Assembly (NCBI RefSeq): GCF_005876855.1
Contig: NZ_QLAE01000005.1
Coordinates: 62,001-126,000, forward strand
Direction: 5' to 3'
Length of the DNA: 64,000 nucleotides
Source of the DNA: Stutzerimonas nosocomialis
GTDB taxonomy: Bacteria; Pseudomonadota; Gammaproteobacteria; Pseudomonadales; Pseudomonadaceae
Position 1 is the stretch's first letter; each line of letters starts with the position of its first letter. The notes beneath the pieces are model-generated. The model did no database searches. It worked only from the letters and a program-made list of their open reading frames with translations, and was not told the origin of the DNA. This document shows, piece after piece, positions 1 to 9,546 of the stretch. Made by a program: the position numbers and the translations under genes.

Positions 1-971
1 GCGACTACTACGCCTCCCAGGGTATCGATCCGGCGACCGCGACCGAGGCCGAGATGGCGGCGGCCCAGGCCTATGCGACGCCGCTGGCGACCGCGGCGGC
101 CAGCGCGCCGGCGGTGGTGGCCGACGCGACGGCGGCGGGTAACGCCACCTTCAACCCGGCCGACCCGACCAGCTACAACAGCTCGACCTCGCTGAACATC
201 TACGACTCGCAGGGCAACGCCCATGTCATGACGCAGTACTTCGTCAAGACCAGCGCCAATACCTGGGACATGAAGGTGCTGATCGACGGACGCAACCCCG
301 CCGACCCCGCGCAGGAGCCGCCGGAGCCTTATGTCATGGGGCTGACGTTCAACTCGTCCGGCGCACTGACCGACGTGACCAGTTCGGATCCGACCCTGTT
401 CACCGTTGCCCCGGACCTGAAGGTGACCTTGAACGGCGCGGCGGCCGGCGGTACCGGCGGCTGGGTGCCGGCCATCTCCAACGGCGGGACGCCGGCGACC
501 TGGTCGCCCAACGGGGCGCTGGCCAATGCCGAGGGCATCGTCTTCGATTTCACCAAGTCGAGCCAGTTCGCCAGCTCGTTCGCGGTCAACAGCGTGTCCC
601 AGGACGGCTATACCACCGGTGAACTGGCCGGCCTGGAAATCGACGACACCGGCGTGATTTTCGCGCGCTACACCAACGGCCAATCCAAGGTGCAGGGCCA
701 GATCGTCCTGGCCAACTTCGCCAACGTGCAGGGCCTGACGCCGGTCGGCAAGACGCAGTGGGTGCAGTCGTTCGAGTCGGGCGAGCCCATCGTGGGCACG
801 CCGCGCTCGGGTACCCTCGGCGCGTTGCAGGCCGGTGCGCTGGAAGACTCGAACGTCGAGCTGTCCGACCAGCTGGTCAACCTGATCGTGGCGCAGCGCA
901 ACTACCAGGCCAACGCGAAGACCATCGAGACCGAAAGCGCCATCACCCAGACGATCATCAACCTGCGTTAA
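1..971 (+). CDS. flgE: Flagellar hook protein FlgE (5' truncated)
   Basis: This is the C-terminal part of the hook structural protein, which polymerises outside the cell into the curved hook joining rod and filament. The reading frame is open to the left edge from base 3, so the true start lies outside the window. The last ~40 residues have the conserved C-terminal heptad region of rod/hook proteins ([21 protein letters not shown], then ...ITQTIINLR), and the central part has the variable surface domain expected of hook proteins. It is followed by hairpins and a sigma-54 promoter, so it ends an upstream hook/rod operon instead of reading straight into flgF. Identity is secure; only the length is unknown. 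Confidence 0.95.
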   Translation, partial: DYYASQGIDPATATEAEMAAAQAYATPLATAAASAPAVVADATAAGNATFNPADPTSYNSSTSLNIYDSQGNAHVMTQYFVKTSANTWDMKVLIDGRNPADPAQEPPEPYVMGLTFNSSGALTDVTSSDPTLFTVAPDLKVTLNGAAAGGTGGWVPAISNGGTPATWSPNGALANAEGIVFDFTKSSQFASSFAVNSVSQDGYTTGELAGLEIDDTGVIFARYTNGQSKVQGQIVLANFANVQGLTPVGKTQWVQSFESGEPIVGTPRSGTLGALQAGALEDSNVELSDQLVNLIVAQRNYQANAKTIETESAITQTIINLR

Positions 972-979
972 CGCTTGAG

Positions 980-1007
980 GCCAGCGGCAACGATTTTTGC
1001 CGCTGGC
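980..1007 (+). repeat. Perfect 11-bp inverted repeat after flgE
   Basis: Arms 980-990 (GCCAGCGGCAA) and 997-1007 (TTGCCGCTGGC) are perfectly complementary around a 6-base loop. No T-tract follows directly, so alone it is not a canonical terminator. It could stabilise the flgE mRNA 3' end or act with the terminator at 1036-1061. Confidence 0.7.
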
Positions 1008-1035
1008 GGCAGTATCCCGCCGTCTTTCTCCTTTC

Positions 1036-1061
1036 AGGGCCCCTTCGGGGCCTTCTTTTTT
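1036..1061 (+). terminator. Rho-independent terminator after flgE
   Basis: An 8-bp stem (1036-1043 with 1047-1054, GGCCCC/GGGGCC core, one G-T pair) with a TTC loop is followed by a T-rich run to 1061. It lies between flgE and the sigma-54 promoter, separating the hook operon from flgFGHIJKL. Confidence 0.85.
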
Positions 1062-1105
1062 ATCAAAGCTCTTTCATATCAGTGGCTTGCGTTCTCTGTT
1101 TTCGC

Positions 1106-1122
1106 TTGGCATGCCGCTTGCT
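1106..1122 (+). promoter_or_regulatory. Sigma-54 (RpoN) promoter for flgFGHIJKL
   Basis: The element reads TTGGCATGCCGCTTGCT, with GG at 1108-1109 and GC at 1120-1121. The GG-N10-GC spacing is exactly that of -24/-12 promoters, and the match to TTGGCACG-N4-TTGCT is close. It lies 55 bp before the flgF start and after the flgE terminator. In Pseudomonas the basal-body and hook genes are known RpoN targets (class II/III, FleQ/FleR cascade), which supports the call. No activator site was identified. Confidence 0.85.
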
Positions 1123-1176
1123 AACTACCTCTGCAACAGACCCTTAGCGTCAAACTCGCGTCTGCGGAGGAATTCG

Positions 1177-1917
1177 ATGGACAAGATGCTTTATGTAGCC
1201 ATGACCGGTGCCAGCCAGAACACGCGGGCACAGCAGGCGCATGCCAACAACCTGGCCAACATATCCACCACGGGTTTTCGCCGCGATTTCGAGCAGGCGC
1301 GGTCGATGCAGGTCTTCGGTGACAGTTTTCCGGCGCGCGTCTACGCCATGTCCGAGCGACCCGGGACCGACTTCACGGCCGGTGCCCTGCAGGAGACCGG
1401 GCGCGACCTGGACGTCGCGGTCGAAGGGCAGGGCTGGCTCGCCGTGCAGGCGCCCGATGGCAGCGAAGCCTACGTGCGCACCGGCAGCCTGCGCATCGAT
1501 GCGCTGGGCATGCTGCGCACCGGCGACGGCATGCCGGTACTGGGCAACGGCGGCCCGATCGCGATTCCGCCGGAAGAAAAGATCGACGTGGGCCAGGACG
1601 GCACCATCAGCATTCGTGCGCTCGGCGAAAACCCCAACGTCGTGGTGAATGTCGACCGGCTCAAGCTGGTCAATCCCGACCCTGCGCAGCTCGAGAAAGG
1701 CCGCGACGGCCTGATCCGCATGAAAGACGGGCAGCCCCTCGAGGCCGACGCCAACGTGCGGGTCACCTCGGGCTTCCTGGAGTCCAGCAACGTCAACGCG
1801 GTTTCAGAGATGACATCGATCCTGGCCCTGTCACGGCAGTTCGAACTGCACGTGAAGATGATGCGCACGGCCGAGGAAGACGCCGCCGCCATGGCCCGTG
1901 TATTGCAACTGAGCTAA
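1177..1917 (+). CDS. flgF: Flagellar basal-body rod protein FlgF
   Basis: Proximal rod protein of the flagellar basal body, exported by the flagellar type III apparatus. The 246-residue product has the N-terminal rod motif (ANNLANISTTGF, near residues 22-33) and the C-terminal SGFLESSNVNAVSEM heptad region shared by axial proteins. The start ATG at 1177 is preceded by GCGGAGG; the open frame runs further upstream to 997, but that part crosses the promoter and terminator. First gene of flgFGHIJKL, followed 45 bp later by flgG. Confidence 0.96.
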   Translation: MDKMLYVAMTGASQNTRAQQAHANNLANISTTGFRRDFEQARSMQVFGDSFPARVYAMSERPGTDFTAGALQETGRDLDVAVEGQGWLAVQAPDGSEAYVRTGSLRIDALGMLRTGDGMPVLGNGGPIAIPPEEKIDVGQDGTISIRALGENPNVVVNVDRLKLVNPDPAQLEKGRDGLIRMKDGQPLEADANVRVTSGFLESSNVNAVSEMTSILALSRQFELHVKMMRTAEEDAAAMARVLQLS

Positions 1918-1962
1918 TCACCAGCGCGTAGCGCCTGGTTTCCGGCGCACGAGGAGAACATC

Positions 1963-2748
1963 ATGCTTCCAGCACTCTGGGTCAGTAAGACCGGCCTGTC
2001 CGCCCAGGACATGAACCTGACGACCATTTCCAACAACCTGGCGAACGTCTCGACCACCGGTTTCAAGCGCGATCGGGCCGAATTCCAGGACCTGCTGTAT
2101 CAGGTTCGCCGGCAACCCGGCGGCCAGGCCACCCAGGACAGCGAACTGCCGTCGGGCCTGCAGCTGGGTACCGGTGTGCGCATCGCCGGCACCCAGAAGA
2201 TCTTCACCGCGGGCAGCCTGCAGACCACCGAGCAGCCGCTGGACATGGCCATCAACGGCCGTGGTTTCTTCCAGGTTCTGCTGCCGGACGGCACCGTGTC
2301 CTATTCGCGTGACGGCGGCTTCCACATGAATGCCGACGGCCAGATCGTCACGGCCAACGGTTATGCCCTGGAGCCGGCGATCGTCGTTCCGCCGGAAACC
2401 CAGTCCTTTACCGTCGGCGAAGACGGCACCGTCTCGGTGACCACCTTCGGTGATCCCCAGCCGCAGATCATCGGCAACATCCAGATCGCCGACTTCATCA
2501 ACCCGGCCGGCCTGCAGGCGATCGGCGGCAACCTGTTCCTCGAAACCGCCGCCAGCGGCGCGCCGCAGGTCAGCAACCCGGGCCTGAACGGGCTCGGCAC
2601 CGTGCTGCAGAACACCCTGGAAAACTCGAACGTCAGCGTCGTCGAGGAGCTGGTGAACATGATCACCACCCAGCGCGCCTACGAGATGAATTCCAAGGTG
2701 ATTTCCACCGCGGACCAGATGCTGGCCTTCGTGACCCAGCAGCTCTAA
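1963..2748 (+). CDS. flgG: Flagellar distal rod protein FlgG
   Basis: Distal rod subunit, 261 residues, the usual length. N-terminal [19 protein letters not shown] and C-terminal [24 protein letters not shown] are diagnostic of FlgG. The ribosome site GAGGAGAA lies 5 bases before the ATG. Its stop codon overlaps a possible upstream ATG of flgH (TAATG), consistent with a tightly packed operon. In the assembled flagellum it spans the periplasm to the P and L rings encoded by the next two genes. Confidence 0.97.
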   Translation: MLPALWVSKTGLSAQDMNLTTISNNLANVSTTGFKRDRAEFQDLLYQVRRQPGGQATQDSELPSGLQLGTGVRIAGTQKIFTAGSLQTTEQPLDMAINGRGFFQVLLPDGTVSYSRDGGFHMNADGQIVTANGYALEPAIVVPPETQSFTVGEDGTVSVTTFGDPQPQIIGNIQIADFINPAGLQAIGGNLFLETAASGAPQVSNPGLNGLGTVLQNTLENSNVSVVEELVNMITTQRAYEMNSKVISTADQMLAFVTQQL

Positions 2749-2777
2749 TGATCGATCGACGTTGGCTTGAGGTGTTT

Positions 2778-3473
2778 ATGAGCCGCTCTGCATGTGTCTT
2801 CACGCTGATCTCCGTTTCGCTGCTGGCAGGCTGCGTCGCGCCCGCGGCCAAGCCGAACGACCCGTACTACGCTCCGGTCCTGCCGCGCACGCCGCTGCCG
2901 GCCGCGCAGAACAACGGGTCGATCTACCAGTCCGGTTTCGAAACCTACCTGTTCGATGACCGCAAGGCGTATCGCGTGGGTGACATCATCACCATCACGC
3001 TCAACGAGCGGACCCAGGCGAGCAAGAACACCAGCTCCAAGCTCTCCAAGAGCAGCAGCGCCGACATCGGCCTGGGCTCGCTGTTCGGCGGCGCCGTGTC
3101 GATGGCCAACCCGCTCACCGGCAACAGCATGAGCCTGGGCGCCGAGTACGACGCGTCGCGCTCGAGTCAGGGTTCCGGTCAGGCGGGGCAGAGCAACAGC
3201 CTGTCGGGCTCGATCACGGTGACGGTTTCCGAAGTGCTGCCCAACGGCATCCTGGCCGTGCGCGGCGAAAAGTGGATGACGCTCAACACCGGCGACGAGC
3301 TGGTGCGTATCGCCGGGCTGGTGCGTTCCGACGACATCGCCACCGACAACACCGTGCCGTCGACGCGCATCGCCGATGCCCGCATCACCTATTCCGGGAC
3401 CGGTGCGTTCGCCGACACCGCCCAGGCCGGCTGGCTGGATCGCTTCTTCATGAGCCCGCTGTGGCCGTTCTGA
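2778..3473 (+). CDS. flgH: Flagellar L-ring lipoprotein FlgH
   Basis: Outer-membrane L-ring subunit, 231 residues. The N-terminus is a lipoprotein signal peptide with lipobox LLAGC (lipidated Cys19). The body has the FlgH pattern [17 protein letters not shown] and ends in [14 protein letters not shown] chose ATG 2778 (preceded by TGAGGTG) over ATG 2748, which overlaps the flgG stop: the longer form adds a charged ten-residue stretch before the signal peptide and lacks a good ribosome site. Works with FlgI as the bushing for the rod. Confidence 0.95.
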   Translation: MSRSACVFTLISVSLLAGCVAPAAKPNDPYYAPVLPRTPLPAAQNNGSIYQSGFETYLFDDRKAYRVGDIITITLNERTQASKNTSSKLSKSSSADIGLGSLFGGAVSMANPLTGNSMSLGAEYDASRSSQGSGQAGQSNSLSGSITVTVSEVLPNGILAVRGEKWMTLNTGDELVRIAGLVRSDDIATDNTVPSTRIADARITYSGTGAFADTAQAGWLDRFFMSPLWPF

Positions 3474-3486
3474 TCAGGTGCAGGCA

Positions 3487-4593
3487 ATGACTTTCCTCAA
3501 ATCCGTCGCCGTTGCCTTCGTCGCGCTCTGCGCCGCCTCCAGCGTGCAGGCCGAGCGGCTCAAGGACATCGCCACGATCCAGGGCGTGCGCGCCAACCAG
3601 CTGATCGGCTATGGCCTGGTCGTGGGCCTCAACGGCAGCGGCGACCAGACCACCCAGACGCCGTTCACCGTGCAGAGCTTCAACAACATGCTCGCGCAGT
3701 TCGGCATCAAGGTGCCGGCCGGCGGCAACATCCAGCTCAAGAACGTCGCGGCGGTGTCCATTCACGCCGAGCTGCCGCCGTTCGCCAAGCCGGGTCAGAC
3801 GCTGGACATCACCGTGTCCTCGATCGGTAACGCCAAGAGCCTGCGCGGCGGCAGCCTGCTGATGTCGCCGCTCAAGGGGATCGACGGCAACGTCTACGCC
3901 ATCGCCCAGGGCAACCTGGTGGTCGGCGGCTTCGATGCCGGCGGCGCCGACGGCTCTCGCATCACCGTCAACGTGCCCTCGGCCGGCCGCATCCCCGGCG
4001 GCGCCCTGGTCGAGCGGGCGGTGCCGAGCGGCTTCAACCAGGGCAATACCCTGACGTTGAACCTGAACCGCCCGGACTTCACCACGGCGAAGAACATCGT
4101 CGACCAGATCAACGACCTGCTCGGCCCCGGCGTCGCGCAGGCGATCGATGGCGGTTCGATCAGCGTGGCCGCGCCGCTGGACCCGGGCCAGCGGGTCGAC
4201 TACCTGTCGATCCTGGAAAACCTCGAGGTCCAGGTCGGCCAGGCAGTGGCCAAGGTCATCATCAACTCGCGTACCGGCACCATCGTGATCGGCCAGAACG
4301 TGCGGGTTCAGCCCGCGGCGGTGACCCATGGCAGCCTGACGGTGACCATCAGCGAAGACCCGACGGTCAGCCAGCCCAACCCGCTCTCCGGCGGCCAGAC
4401 GGTGGTCGTGCCCAATTCCAGGGTGCAGGCCGAGCAGGAAGCCAAGCCGATGTTCAAGTTCGGCCCCGGGACCACGCTCGACGAGATCGTGCGCGCGGTC
4501 AACCAGGTGGGCGCCGCGCCCAGCGACCTGATGGCGATCCTCGAAGCGCTGAAGCAGGCCGGCGCGCTTCAGGCCGACCTGATCGTGATCTAA
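3487..4593 (+). CDS. flgI: Flagellar P-ring protein FlgI
   Basis: Periplasmic P-ring subunit, 368 residues, with a Sec signal peptide ([22 protein letters not shown], cut after the AxA-type site). The FlgI hallmark [33 protein letters not shown] follows directly, and the protein ends [12 protein letters not shown] at 3478 is in frame and adds three residues; ATG 3487 with AGG upstream gives a normal signal peptide and is preferred. Only 13 bases separate it from flgH. Confidence 0.95.
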   Translation: MTFLKSVAVAFVALCAASSVQAERLKDIATIQGVRANQLIGYGLVVGLNGSGDQTTQTPFTVQSFNNMLAQFGIKVPAGGNIQLKNVAAVSIHAELPPFAKPGQTLDITVSSIGNAKSLRGGSLLMSPLKGIDGNVYAIAQGNLVVGGFDAGGADGSRITVNVPSAGRIPGGALVERAVPSGFNQGNTLTLNLNRPDFTTAKNIVDQINDLLGPGVAQAIDGGSISVAAPLDPGQRVDYLSILENLEVQVGQAVAKVIINSRTGTIVIGQNVRVQPAAVTHGSLTVTISEDPTVSQPNPLSGGQTVVVPNSRVQAEQEAKPMFKFGPGTTLDEIVRAVNQVGAAPSDLMAILEALKQAGALQADLIVI

Positions 4594-4603
4594 GGAAACG
4601 GAT

Positions 4604-5797
4604 ATGCAGACTCGACTCGGTGGTGTGAGTGGTGGCGTCGATAGCGGAAGCTACAGCGACCTCAATCGCCTGAACCAGCTCAAGGTGGGCAAGGACCGCG
4701 ACGGCGAGGCCAACGTCCGCAAGGTCGCGCAGGAGTTCGAGTCGCTGTTTCTCAACGAGATGCTCAAGTCGATGCGCTCGGCCAACGAAGTGCTGGCCAA
4801 GGACAACCCGCTCAACAGCCAGGCCACCAAGCAATACCAGGACATGTACGACCAGCAGCTCTCTGTCAGCCTTTCCAAGGAAGGCGGCATGGGCCTGGCC
4901 GACGTGCTGGTGCGGCAGATGACCAAGATGAAGGAAGGGCCGAGCCGTCCCAATCCGTTCGCCCAGGTCGCCGAGACCCAGGGCGCCGCCTGGCCGAGCA
5001 AGCCGGGTGCGGCGGTCGAATCTTCGCGTGACGATTCGAAGCTGCTCGCCCAGCGTCGCCTGGCGCTGCCCGGCAAGGCGGCCGGGCAGCCTGCCGTGGC
5101 CGAGGTCCAGGCCGGCGCCACGGAGGCACGCATGCCTGGCGCGCTGCCGGGCGAGGGCGAAGCTCAACCGCTGGTGGATAGCGATTGGAAGCCGGCCAGG
5201 ACCTTCGCCGCGCCCGCGGACAAGGGACTCGTGATCAACGGCGTCGAGCCCGGCGCGAGCGGCTCGCCGTCCAAGACCCGTTTCAACTCGGCCGAAGAGT
5301 TCATGGCGACCATGCTGCCCATGGCCGAAAAGGCCGCCAAGCGCCTGGGCGTCGAGGCGCGTTATCTGGTCGCCCAGGCGGCACTGGAAACCGGCTGGGG
5401 CAAATCCATGATTCGTCAGAAGGATGGCAGCAACAGCCACAACCTGTTCGGCATCAAGGCCACCAACTGGTCCGGCGAATCGGCCCAGGCGCGCACCACC
5501 GAATACGTCAACGGCAAGCCGGTCAAGCAGGTCGAGGGGTTTCGCGCCTATAGCTCGTTCGAGCACAGCTTCGACGACTACGTGAACCTGCTGCAGAAGA
5601 GCGACCGCTACCAGTCCGCACTCAAGGTGGCCGGCACCTCGGGCGATTCCGAGCGCTTCGTGCAGGAGCTGCAGAAGGCCGGCTACGCGACCGACCCGCA
5701 GTACGCTCGGAAGATCAGCCAGATCGCCCGCAAGATGCAGACCTATCAAACCGTCGCCGACGCAGGTTCGGCCGCGATCAAGCAGAGCAGGGGCTAA
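4604..5797 (+). CDS. flgJ: Rod cap and peptidoglycan hydrolase FlgJ
   Basis: Two-domain protein of 397 residues that caps the growing rod and opens the peptidoglycan. The N-terminal rod-binding domain (about residues 25-110) contains EFESLFLNEMLKSMR. The C-terminal glucosaminidase-like domain (about 230-385) contains AQAALETGWGKS with the catalytic Glu, and NLFGIKA. A low-complexity Pro/Ala/Gly-rich linker of about 100 residues joins them, longer than in enteric FlgJ but common in pseudomonads. Strong ribosome site AAGGAAACGG; 10 bases after flgI and 3 bases before flgK. Confidence 0.95.
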   Translation: MQTRLGGVSGGVDSGSYSDLNRLNQLKVGKDRDGEANVRKVAQEFESLFLNEMLKSMRSANEVLAKDNPLNSQATKQYQDMYDQQLSVSLSKEGGMGLADVLVRQMTKMKEGPSRPNPFAQVAETQGAAWPSKPGAAVESSRDDSKLLAQRRLALPGKAAGQPAVAEVQAGATEARMPGALPGEGEAQPLVDSDWKPARTFAAPADKGLVINGVEPGASGSPSKTRFNSAEEFMATMLPMAEKAAKRLGVEARYLVAQAALETGWGKSMIRQKDGSNSHNLFGIKATNWSGESAQARTTEYVNGKPVKQVEGFRAYSSFEHSFDDYVNLLQKSDRYQSALKVAGTSGDSERFVQELQKAGYATDPQYARKISQIARKMQTYQTVADAGSAAIKQSRG

Positions 5798-5800
5798 TCC

Positions 5801-7801
5801 ATGGCGGACCTTCTCAACATCGGCCTGTCCGGTCTGGCTGCAAGCAAGACCCAGCTTTCGATCACCGGCCACAACATCAGCAACGTCAACACCCCCGGCT
5901 ACAGCCGCCAGGATGCCGCCCAGGCGACCCGCGCCCCGCAGTTCAGCGGCGCCGGCTACATCGGCTCGGGCACGACGCTGGTCGAGATCCGCCGCAGCTA
6001 CAGCGAGTTCCTGACCAACCAGGTGCGCAGCAGTACCGCCTTGTCCAGCGACGTGCAGGCGTACAAGAGCCAGATCGATCAGCTCGACTCGCTGCTGGCC
6101 GGCAGCACCACCGGCATCACGCCGGCGCTGCAGAGCTTCTTTTCCGCGATGCAGACGGCCGCCGAAGACCCGGCGAACATGCCGGCGCGCCAGCTGGTGC
6201 TGGCCGAGGCCGAAGGCGTGGCGCGGCGGTTCAACACCGTGTACGACCGCCTTTCCGAGCAGAACACCTTCATCAACAAGCAGATGTCGGCGGTCACCGA
6301 TCAGATCAATCGCCTGGCCGGAAGCATCGGCAGCCTCAACGAGGCCATCTCCAAGGCGTCGGCCAATGGCCAGACCCCAAACGACCTGCTCGACGCCCGC
6401 GACGAGGCCGTGCGCCAGCTGTCCACCTACATTGGCGTGACCGTCGTGCCGCAGGACGACAACAGCTTCAACCTCTTCATCGGCAGCGGCCAGCCGCTGG
6501 TGGTGGGCAGCTCGGTGGCGCGTCTGGAGGTGGTGCCGGGTGCGGGCGATCCCAATCGTGCGGAAGTCCAGTTCGTCAGTGGAGGCTCGCGCCAGGGCAT
6601 CACCACGCAGATCACCGGCGGTGAAATCGGCGGGCTGATCCGATACCGCGAAGAGGTGCTCGACAGCACGCTCAATTCGCTGGGGCGCCTCGCGCTGTCA
6701 TTGGCCGACCAGGTCAACACCCAGCTCGGCGAAGGACTGGACCTCAAGGGCAACGTCGGCTCGGCGCTGTTCGGCGACTACAACCATCCGGACCTGGCAG
6801 CGCTGCGCGCCAATGCGTACAGCACCAACAAGTCGTCGGCCAACGCGTCGCTCACCATCACCAACACCAGCTACCTGACCACCAGCGACTACAAGCTCGA
6901 GTTCGACGGCAGCAACTACCAGGCGCGCCGACTCAGCGACGGCACGCTGATGAACGTGAGCAACCAGAACGGCGTGCTGACCTTCACCGATTCGCAAGGC
7001 CGCGACCAGGGGTTCTCGGTCTCCGTCAGCGGCCTGCCGGCCTCCGGTGATGGCTTCCTGCTGCAGCCCACCCGTCGCGGCGCGTCGGACATCAAGGCGG
7101 TACTCGACCAGCCGGATCAGTTGGCGTTCGCCGCGCCGGTGCGTTCCGAGGCCAATGTGCAGAACCGCGGCACCGGTGTGATCGGCCAGCCGGACCTGGT
7201 GTCGGCCAGTGCCAGCCCGATCGACCTCGCCGCGATTCAGGCCGGGCTGCCGCAGACCCTGCGCTTCGACGGAACGGGCTTCGTCGATGGTGCCGGCAAC
7301 CCGGTCGCCGGCCTGGCGCGGGTCCCGGCTGGGGATTTCAGACCCGGTGAAGCCAACACCTACGAGCTGACCCTGAGCCCCGGAAACACAGTGCGCTTCA
7401 CCCTTAGCGGACGGCCTGAAGCCAACGACAGCTTCACCCTCGGGTTCAACCAGAACGGCGTATCGGACAACCGCAATGCGCTCAAGCTGGTGGACCTGCA
7501 GACCAAGCAGACCGTCGGCATCGATCCGAACAGCGGCGTTGCAAGCGGCATGACCTTCACCGACGGCTATGGCCAGTTGGTCGAGCGCGTCGGAACCCTG
7601 ACGGCCCAGGCGCGCCTCGACGGCGACGCCACCACGGCCATTCTCAAGCAGGCGACCGACAGCCGCGATTCGCTGTCGGCGGTCAACCTCGACGAAGAGG
7701 CGGCCAACCTGATCAAGTTCGAGCAGTACTACAACGCCTCGGCACAGATCATTCAAGTTGCCCGCTCTCTGTTCGATACATTGCTCAGCACCTTCAGGTA
7801 A
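5801..7801 (+). CDS. flgK: Hook-filament junction protein FlgK (HAP1)
   Basis: Hook-associated protein 1, 666 residues, placed between hook and filament. N-terminal LLNIGLSGLAASKTQLSIT and NISNVNTPGYSRQ are typical, as is the C-terminal VNLDEEAANLIKFEQYYNASAQIIQ. The middle third is the variable, Ser/Asn/Gly-rich exposed region. It starts 3 bases after the flgJ stop and is followed 11 bases later by flgL, so translation is probably coupled. Confidence 0.96.
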   Translation: MADLLNIGLSGLAASKTQLSITGHNISNVNTPGYSRQDAAQATRAPQFSGAGYIGSGTTLVEIRRSYSEFLTNQVRSSTALSSDVQAYKSQIDQLDSLLAGSTTGITPALQSFFSAMQTAAEDPANMPARQLVLAEAEGVARRFNTVYDRLSEQNTFINKQMSAVTDQINRLAGSIGSLNEAISKASANGQTPNDLLDARDEAVRQLSTYIGVTVVPQDDNSFNLFIGSGQPLVVGSSVARLEVVPGAGDPNRAEVQFVSGGSRQGITTQITGGEIGGLIRYREEVLDSTLNSLGRLALSLADQVNTQLGEGLDLKGNVGSALFGDYNHPDLAALRANAYSTNKSSANASLTITNTSYLTTSDYKLEFDGSNYQARRLSDGTLMNVSNQNGVLTFTDSQGRDQGFSVSVSGLPASGDGFLLQPTRRGASDIKAVLDQPDQLAFAAPVRSEANVQNRGTGVIGQPDLVSASASPIDLAAIQAGLPQTLRFDGTGFVDGAGNPVAGLARVPAGDFRPGEANTYELTLSPGNTVRFTLSGRPEANDSFTLGFNQNGVSDNRNALKLVDLQTKQTVGIDPNSGVASGMTFTDGYGQLVERVGTLTAQARLDGDATTAILKQATDSRDSLSAVNLDEEAANLIKFEQYYNASAQIIQVARSLFDTLLSTFR

Positions 7802-7812
7802 TAGGCACCGTC

Positions 7813-9054
7813 ATGCGCATCTCTACCTTGCAAGCCTTCAACAACGGTGTCGCCGGATTGCAGCGCAACTACGCGAATGCGACCCGTACCCAGGAGCAGA
7901 TCAGCACCGGCAACCGCATCCTCACACCCGCGGATGACCCGGTCGCCTCGGTACGCCTGCTGCAGCTGGAGCAGCAGCAGAACGTGCTCAGCCAGTACGA
8001 CTCCAACCTGAGCGCAGCCAAGAACAGCCTGACCCAGGAAGAAGTGACGCTCAACTCGGTCAACACCATCCTGCAGCGCATCCGCGAACTGACGCTCGAG
8101 GCCGGCAACGGTGCGCTGAGCGGCGATGACCGCAAAGCCATCGCCGCCGAACTGGGCGAGCGCGAAAACGAGCTGATGTCCCTGATGAACACGCGCAACG
8201 CGCGGGGCGAATACCTGTTCTCGGGTTTCCAGGGCAAGACCCAGCCGTTCGTGATCGAAGGCAACAGCTACCAGTACAAGGGCGACGAAGGCCAGCGGAC
8301 CCTGCAGATCGCCAGCTCGCTGAACGTTCCCATCAGCGATAGCGGCAAGAGCATCTTCGAGAACATCACCAACGCGGGCCGTCTGGACCGGACGCTGACG
8401 GCGCCGGCCGACTCGACCCTGCGGGTTTCCGCTCCGCTGGTCAGCGACGAGGTCGCCTTTTCGGCCGTCGAGGGTTTCCCCGCCGACGGCATCGAACTCG
8501 AATTCGGCGCCGACGGCAGCTATTCGATCTACGGTCTGCCACGTACACCGGCCGACACGCCCCTGGTAGCGGACCAGAGGATGGACAACGATCCGAGCAA
8601 GCCCGACACGCTGGTCTTCCGGGGCGTGACGCTGCAGCTCAACGGTGCCGCGGTAGGCGGCGAGACCGTACAGGTCGTGCCGCCGGCGGAGCCCCGCGAG
8701 AAACAGGGCATCCTCAATACCATCGCCAATCTGCGGGCTGTCCTGGAAGACCCCAAGAGCAGCGACGACGACGTCCGCGATGCTGTGGCGCTGGGCGTGA
8801 CCAACCTCGATCACGCGATGGTCAACGTCGACGCCGCGCGGGGCAAGATCGGTGCGCGTCTGAACGTGATCGAAACCACCATGACCGACAACCAGGACGT
8901 CACGCTGGTCAACAAGTCGGTCCAGGCCGAACTGCGCGAACTCGACTATGCCGAGGCGCTGTCGCGGCTGTCGTTCCAGACCATCATTCTCGAAGCCGCC
9001 CAGCAGAGCTACGTGAAGATCAGCAGCCTGAACCTGTTCAACGCGATGCGTTGA
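7813..9054 (+). CDS. flgL: Hook-filament junction protein FlgL (HAP3)
   Basis: Hook-associated protein 3, 413 residues, with a flagellin-like N-terminus (MRISTLQAFNNGVAGLQ... then ILTPADDPVASVRLL) and C-terminus (YAEALSRLSFQTIILEAAQQSYVKI, ending LNLFNAMR). The central D2/D3-like portion is divergent, as usual. It is the last gene of the flgF operon. No T-tract terminator was seen directly after it; the next gene has its own probable promoter. Confidence 0.95.
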   Translation: MRISTLQAFNNGVAGLQRNYANATRTQEQISTGNRILTPADDPVASVRLLQLEQQQNVLSQYDSNLSAAKNSLTQEEVTLNSVNTILQRIRELTLEAGNGALSGDDRKAIAAELGERENELMSLMNTRNARGEYLFSGFQGKTQPFVIEGNSYQYKGDEGQRTLQIASSLNVPISDSGKSIFENITNAGRLDRTLTAPADSTLRVSAPLVSDEVAFSAVEGFPADGIELEFGADGSYSIYGLPRTPADTPLVADQRMDNDPSKPDTLVFRGVTLQLNGAAVGGETVQVVPPAEPREKQGILNTIANLRAVLEDPKSSDDDVRDAVALGVTNLDHAMVNVDAARGKIGARLNVIETTMTDNQDVTLVNKSVQAELRELDYAEALSRLSFQTIILEAAQQSYVKISSLNLFNAMR

Positions 9055-9095
9055 CGGCCGATTGTGAGGCGGGTCACGAAAGATGTGTGGGCGGA

Positions 9096-9123
9096 TTGAC
9101 GCGGTCGCTTGGCGTTCTAAGTT
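9096..9123 (+). promoter_or_regulatory. Possible sigma-70 promoter for the ComEA-like gene
   Basis: TTGACG (9096-9101) and TAAGTT (9118-9123) are separated by 16 bases, 60 bp before the ATG at 9184. Between promoter and gene lies a 7-bp inverted repeat (GGCGCGG/CCGCGCC). The hexamers match 5/6 and 4/6, so this is a prediction only. Confidence 0.4.
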
Positions 9124-9183
9124 AGTGGCGCGGCGCTAGGAAAGTACCGCGCCGTTACCGTTGTCACCCATAAGGATCGTGAA

Positions 9184-9498
9184 ATGAACAGGACGTTTAT
9201 CCGCGCTGCATCCCTCGCTCTTCTCGCAGGCTTCGCTCTCCAGGGCCAGGCCGCCGACCCCAAACAGGCCAGTGCCGAACCGGCTGCCGCCATCCAGGTG
9301 GCCGCGGTCGGCCTCAACACAGCCGATGCCGAAACCCTGACCCGAGAGCTGCAGGGGATCGGCGCAGCCAAGGCCAAGGCCATCGTCGATTACCGCGACA
9401 CCCATGGCCCCTTCACTTCGGTGGACGAGCTGCTGGAAGTCAAAGGCATCGGCGCCGCGACACTGGAAAAGAACCGCGGCCGCATCAGCTTGCAATAA
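9184..9498 (+). CDS. ComEA-like helix-hairpin-helix protein, exported
   Basis: 104 residues: a Sec signal peptide (about residues 1-23, ending LQGQA-A), a short Ala-rich linker, then one ComEA-type double helix-hairpin-helix domain (LNTADAETLTRELQGIGAAKAKAIVDYRDTHGPF...VKGIGAATLEKNRGRI). In competence systems such proteins hold incoming double-stranded DNA in the periplasm. Pseudomonads carry short stand-alone copies like this one, and natural transformation is known in the stutzeri group. No other competence gene is nearby, so a role in DNA uptake is inference. It is followed by a strong terminator. Confidence 0.85.
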   Translation: MNRTFIRAASLALLAGFALQGQAADPKQASAEPAAAIQVAAVGLNTADAETLTRELQGIGAAKAKAIVDYRDTHGPFTSVDELLEVKGIGAATLEKNRGRISLQ

Positions 9499-9515
9499 GG
9501 CGAACAGCCTGTAAG

Positions 9516-9543
9516 AAAAAGCCGGTCATATGACCGGCTTTTT
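9516..9543. terminator. Bidirectional rho-independent terminator
   Basis: A 28-bp perfect palindrome (five A, GCCGGTCA, TGACCGGC, five T) lies 17 bases after the ComEA-like stop. It has A- and T-tracts on both sides and can act in either direction. Confidence 0.9.
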
Positions 9544-9546
9544 CGT

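Noticed and set aside
3448-4329. 293-codon minus-strand frame opposite flgI
   Set aside because: Antisense shadow of flgI, His/Asp/Val-rich with no domain.
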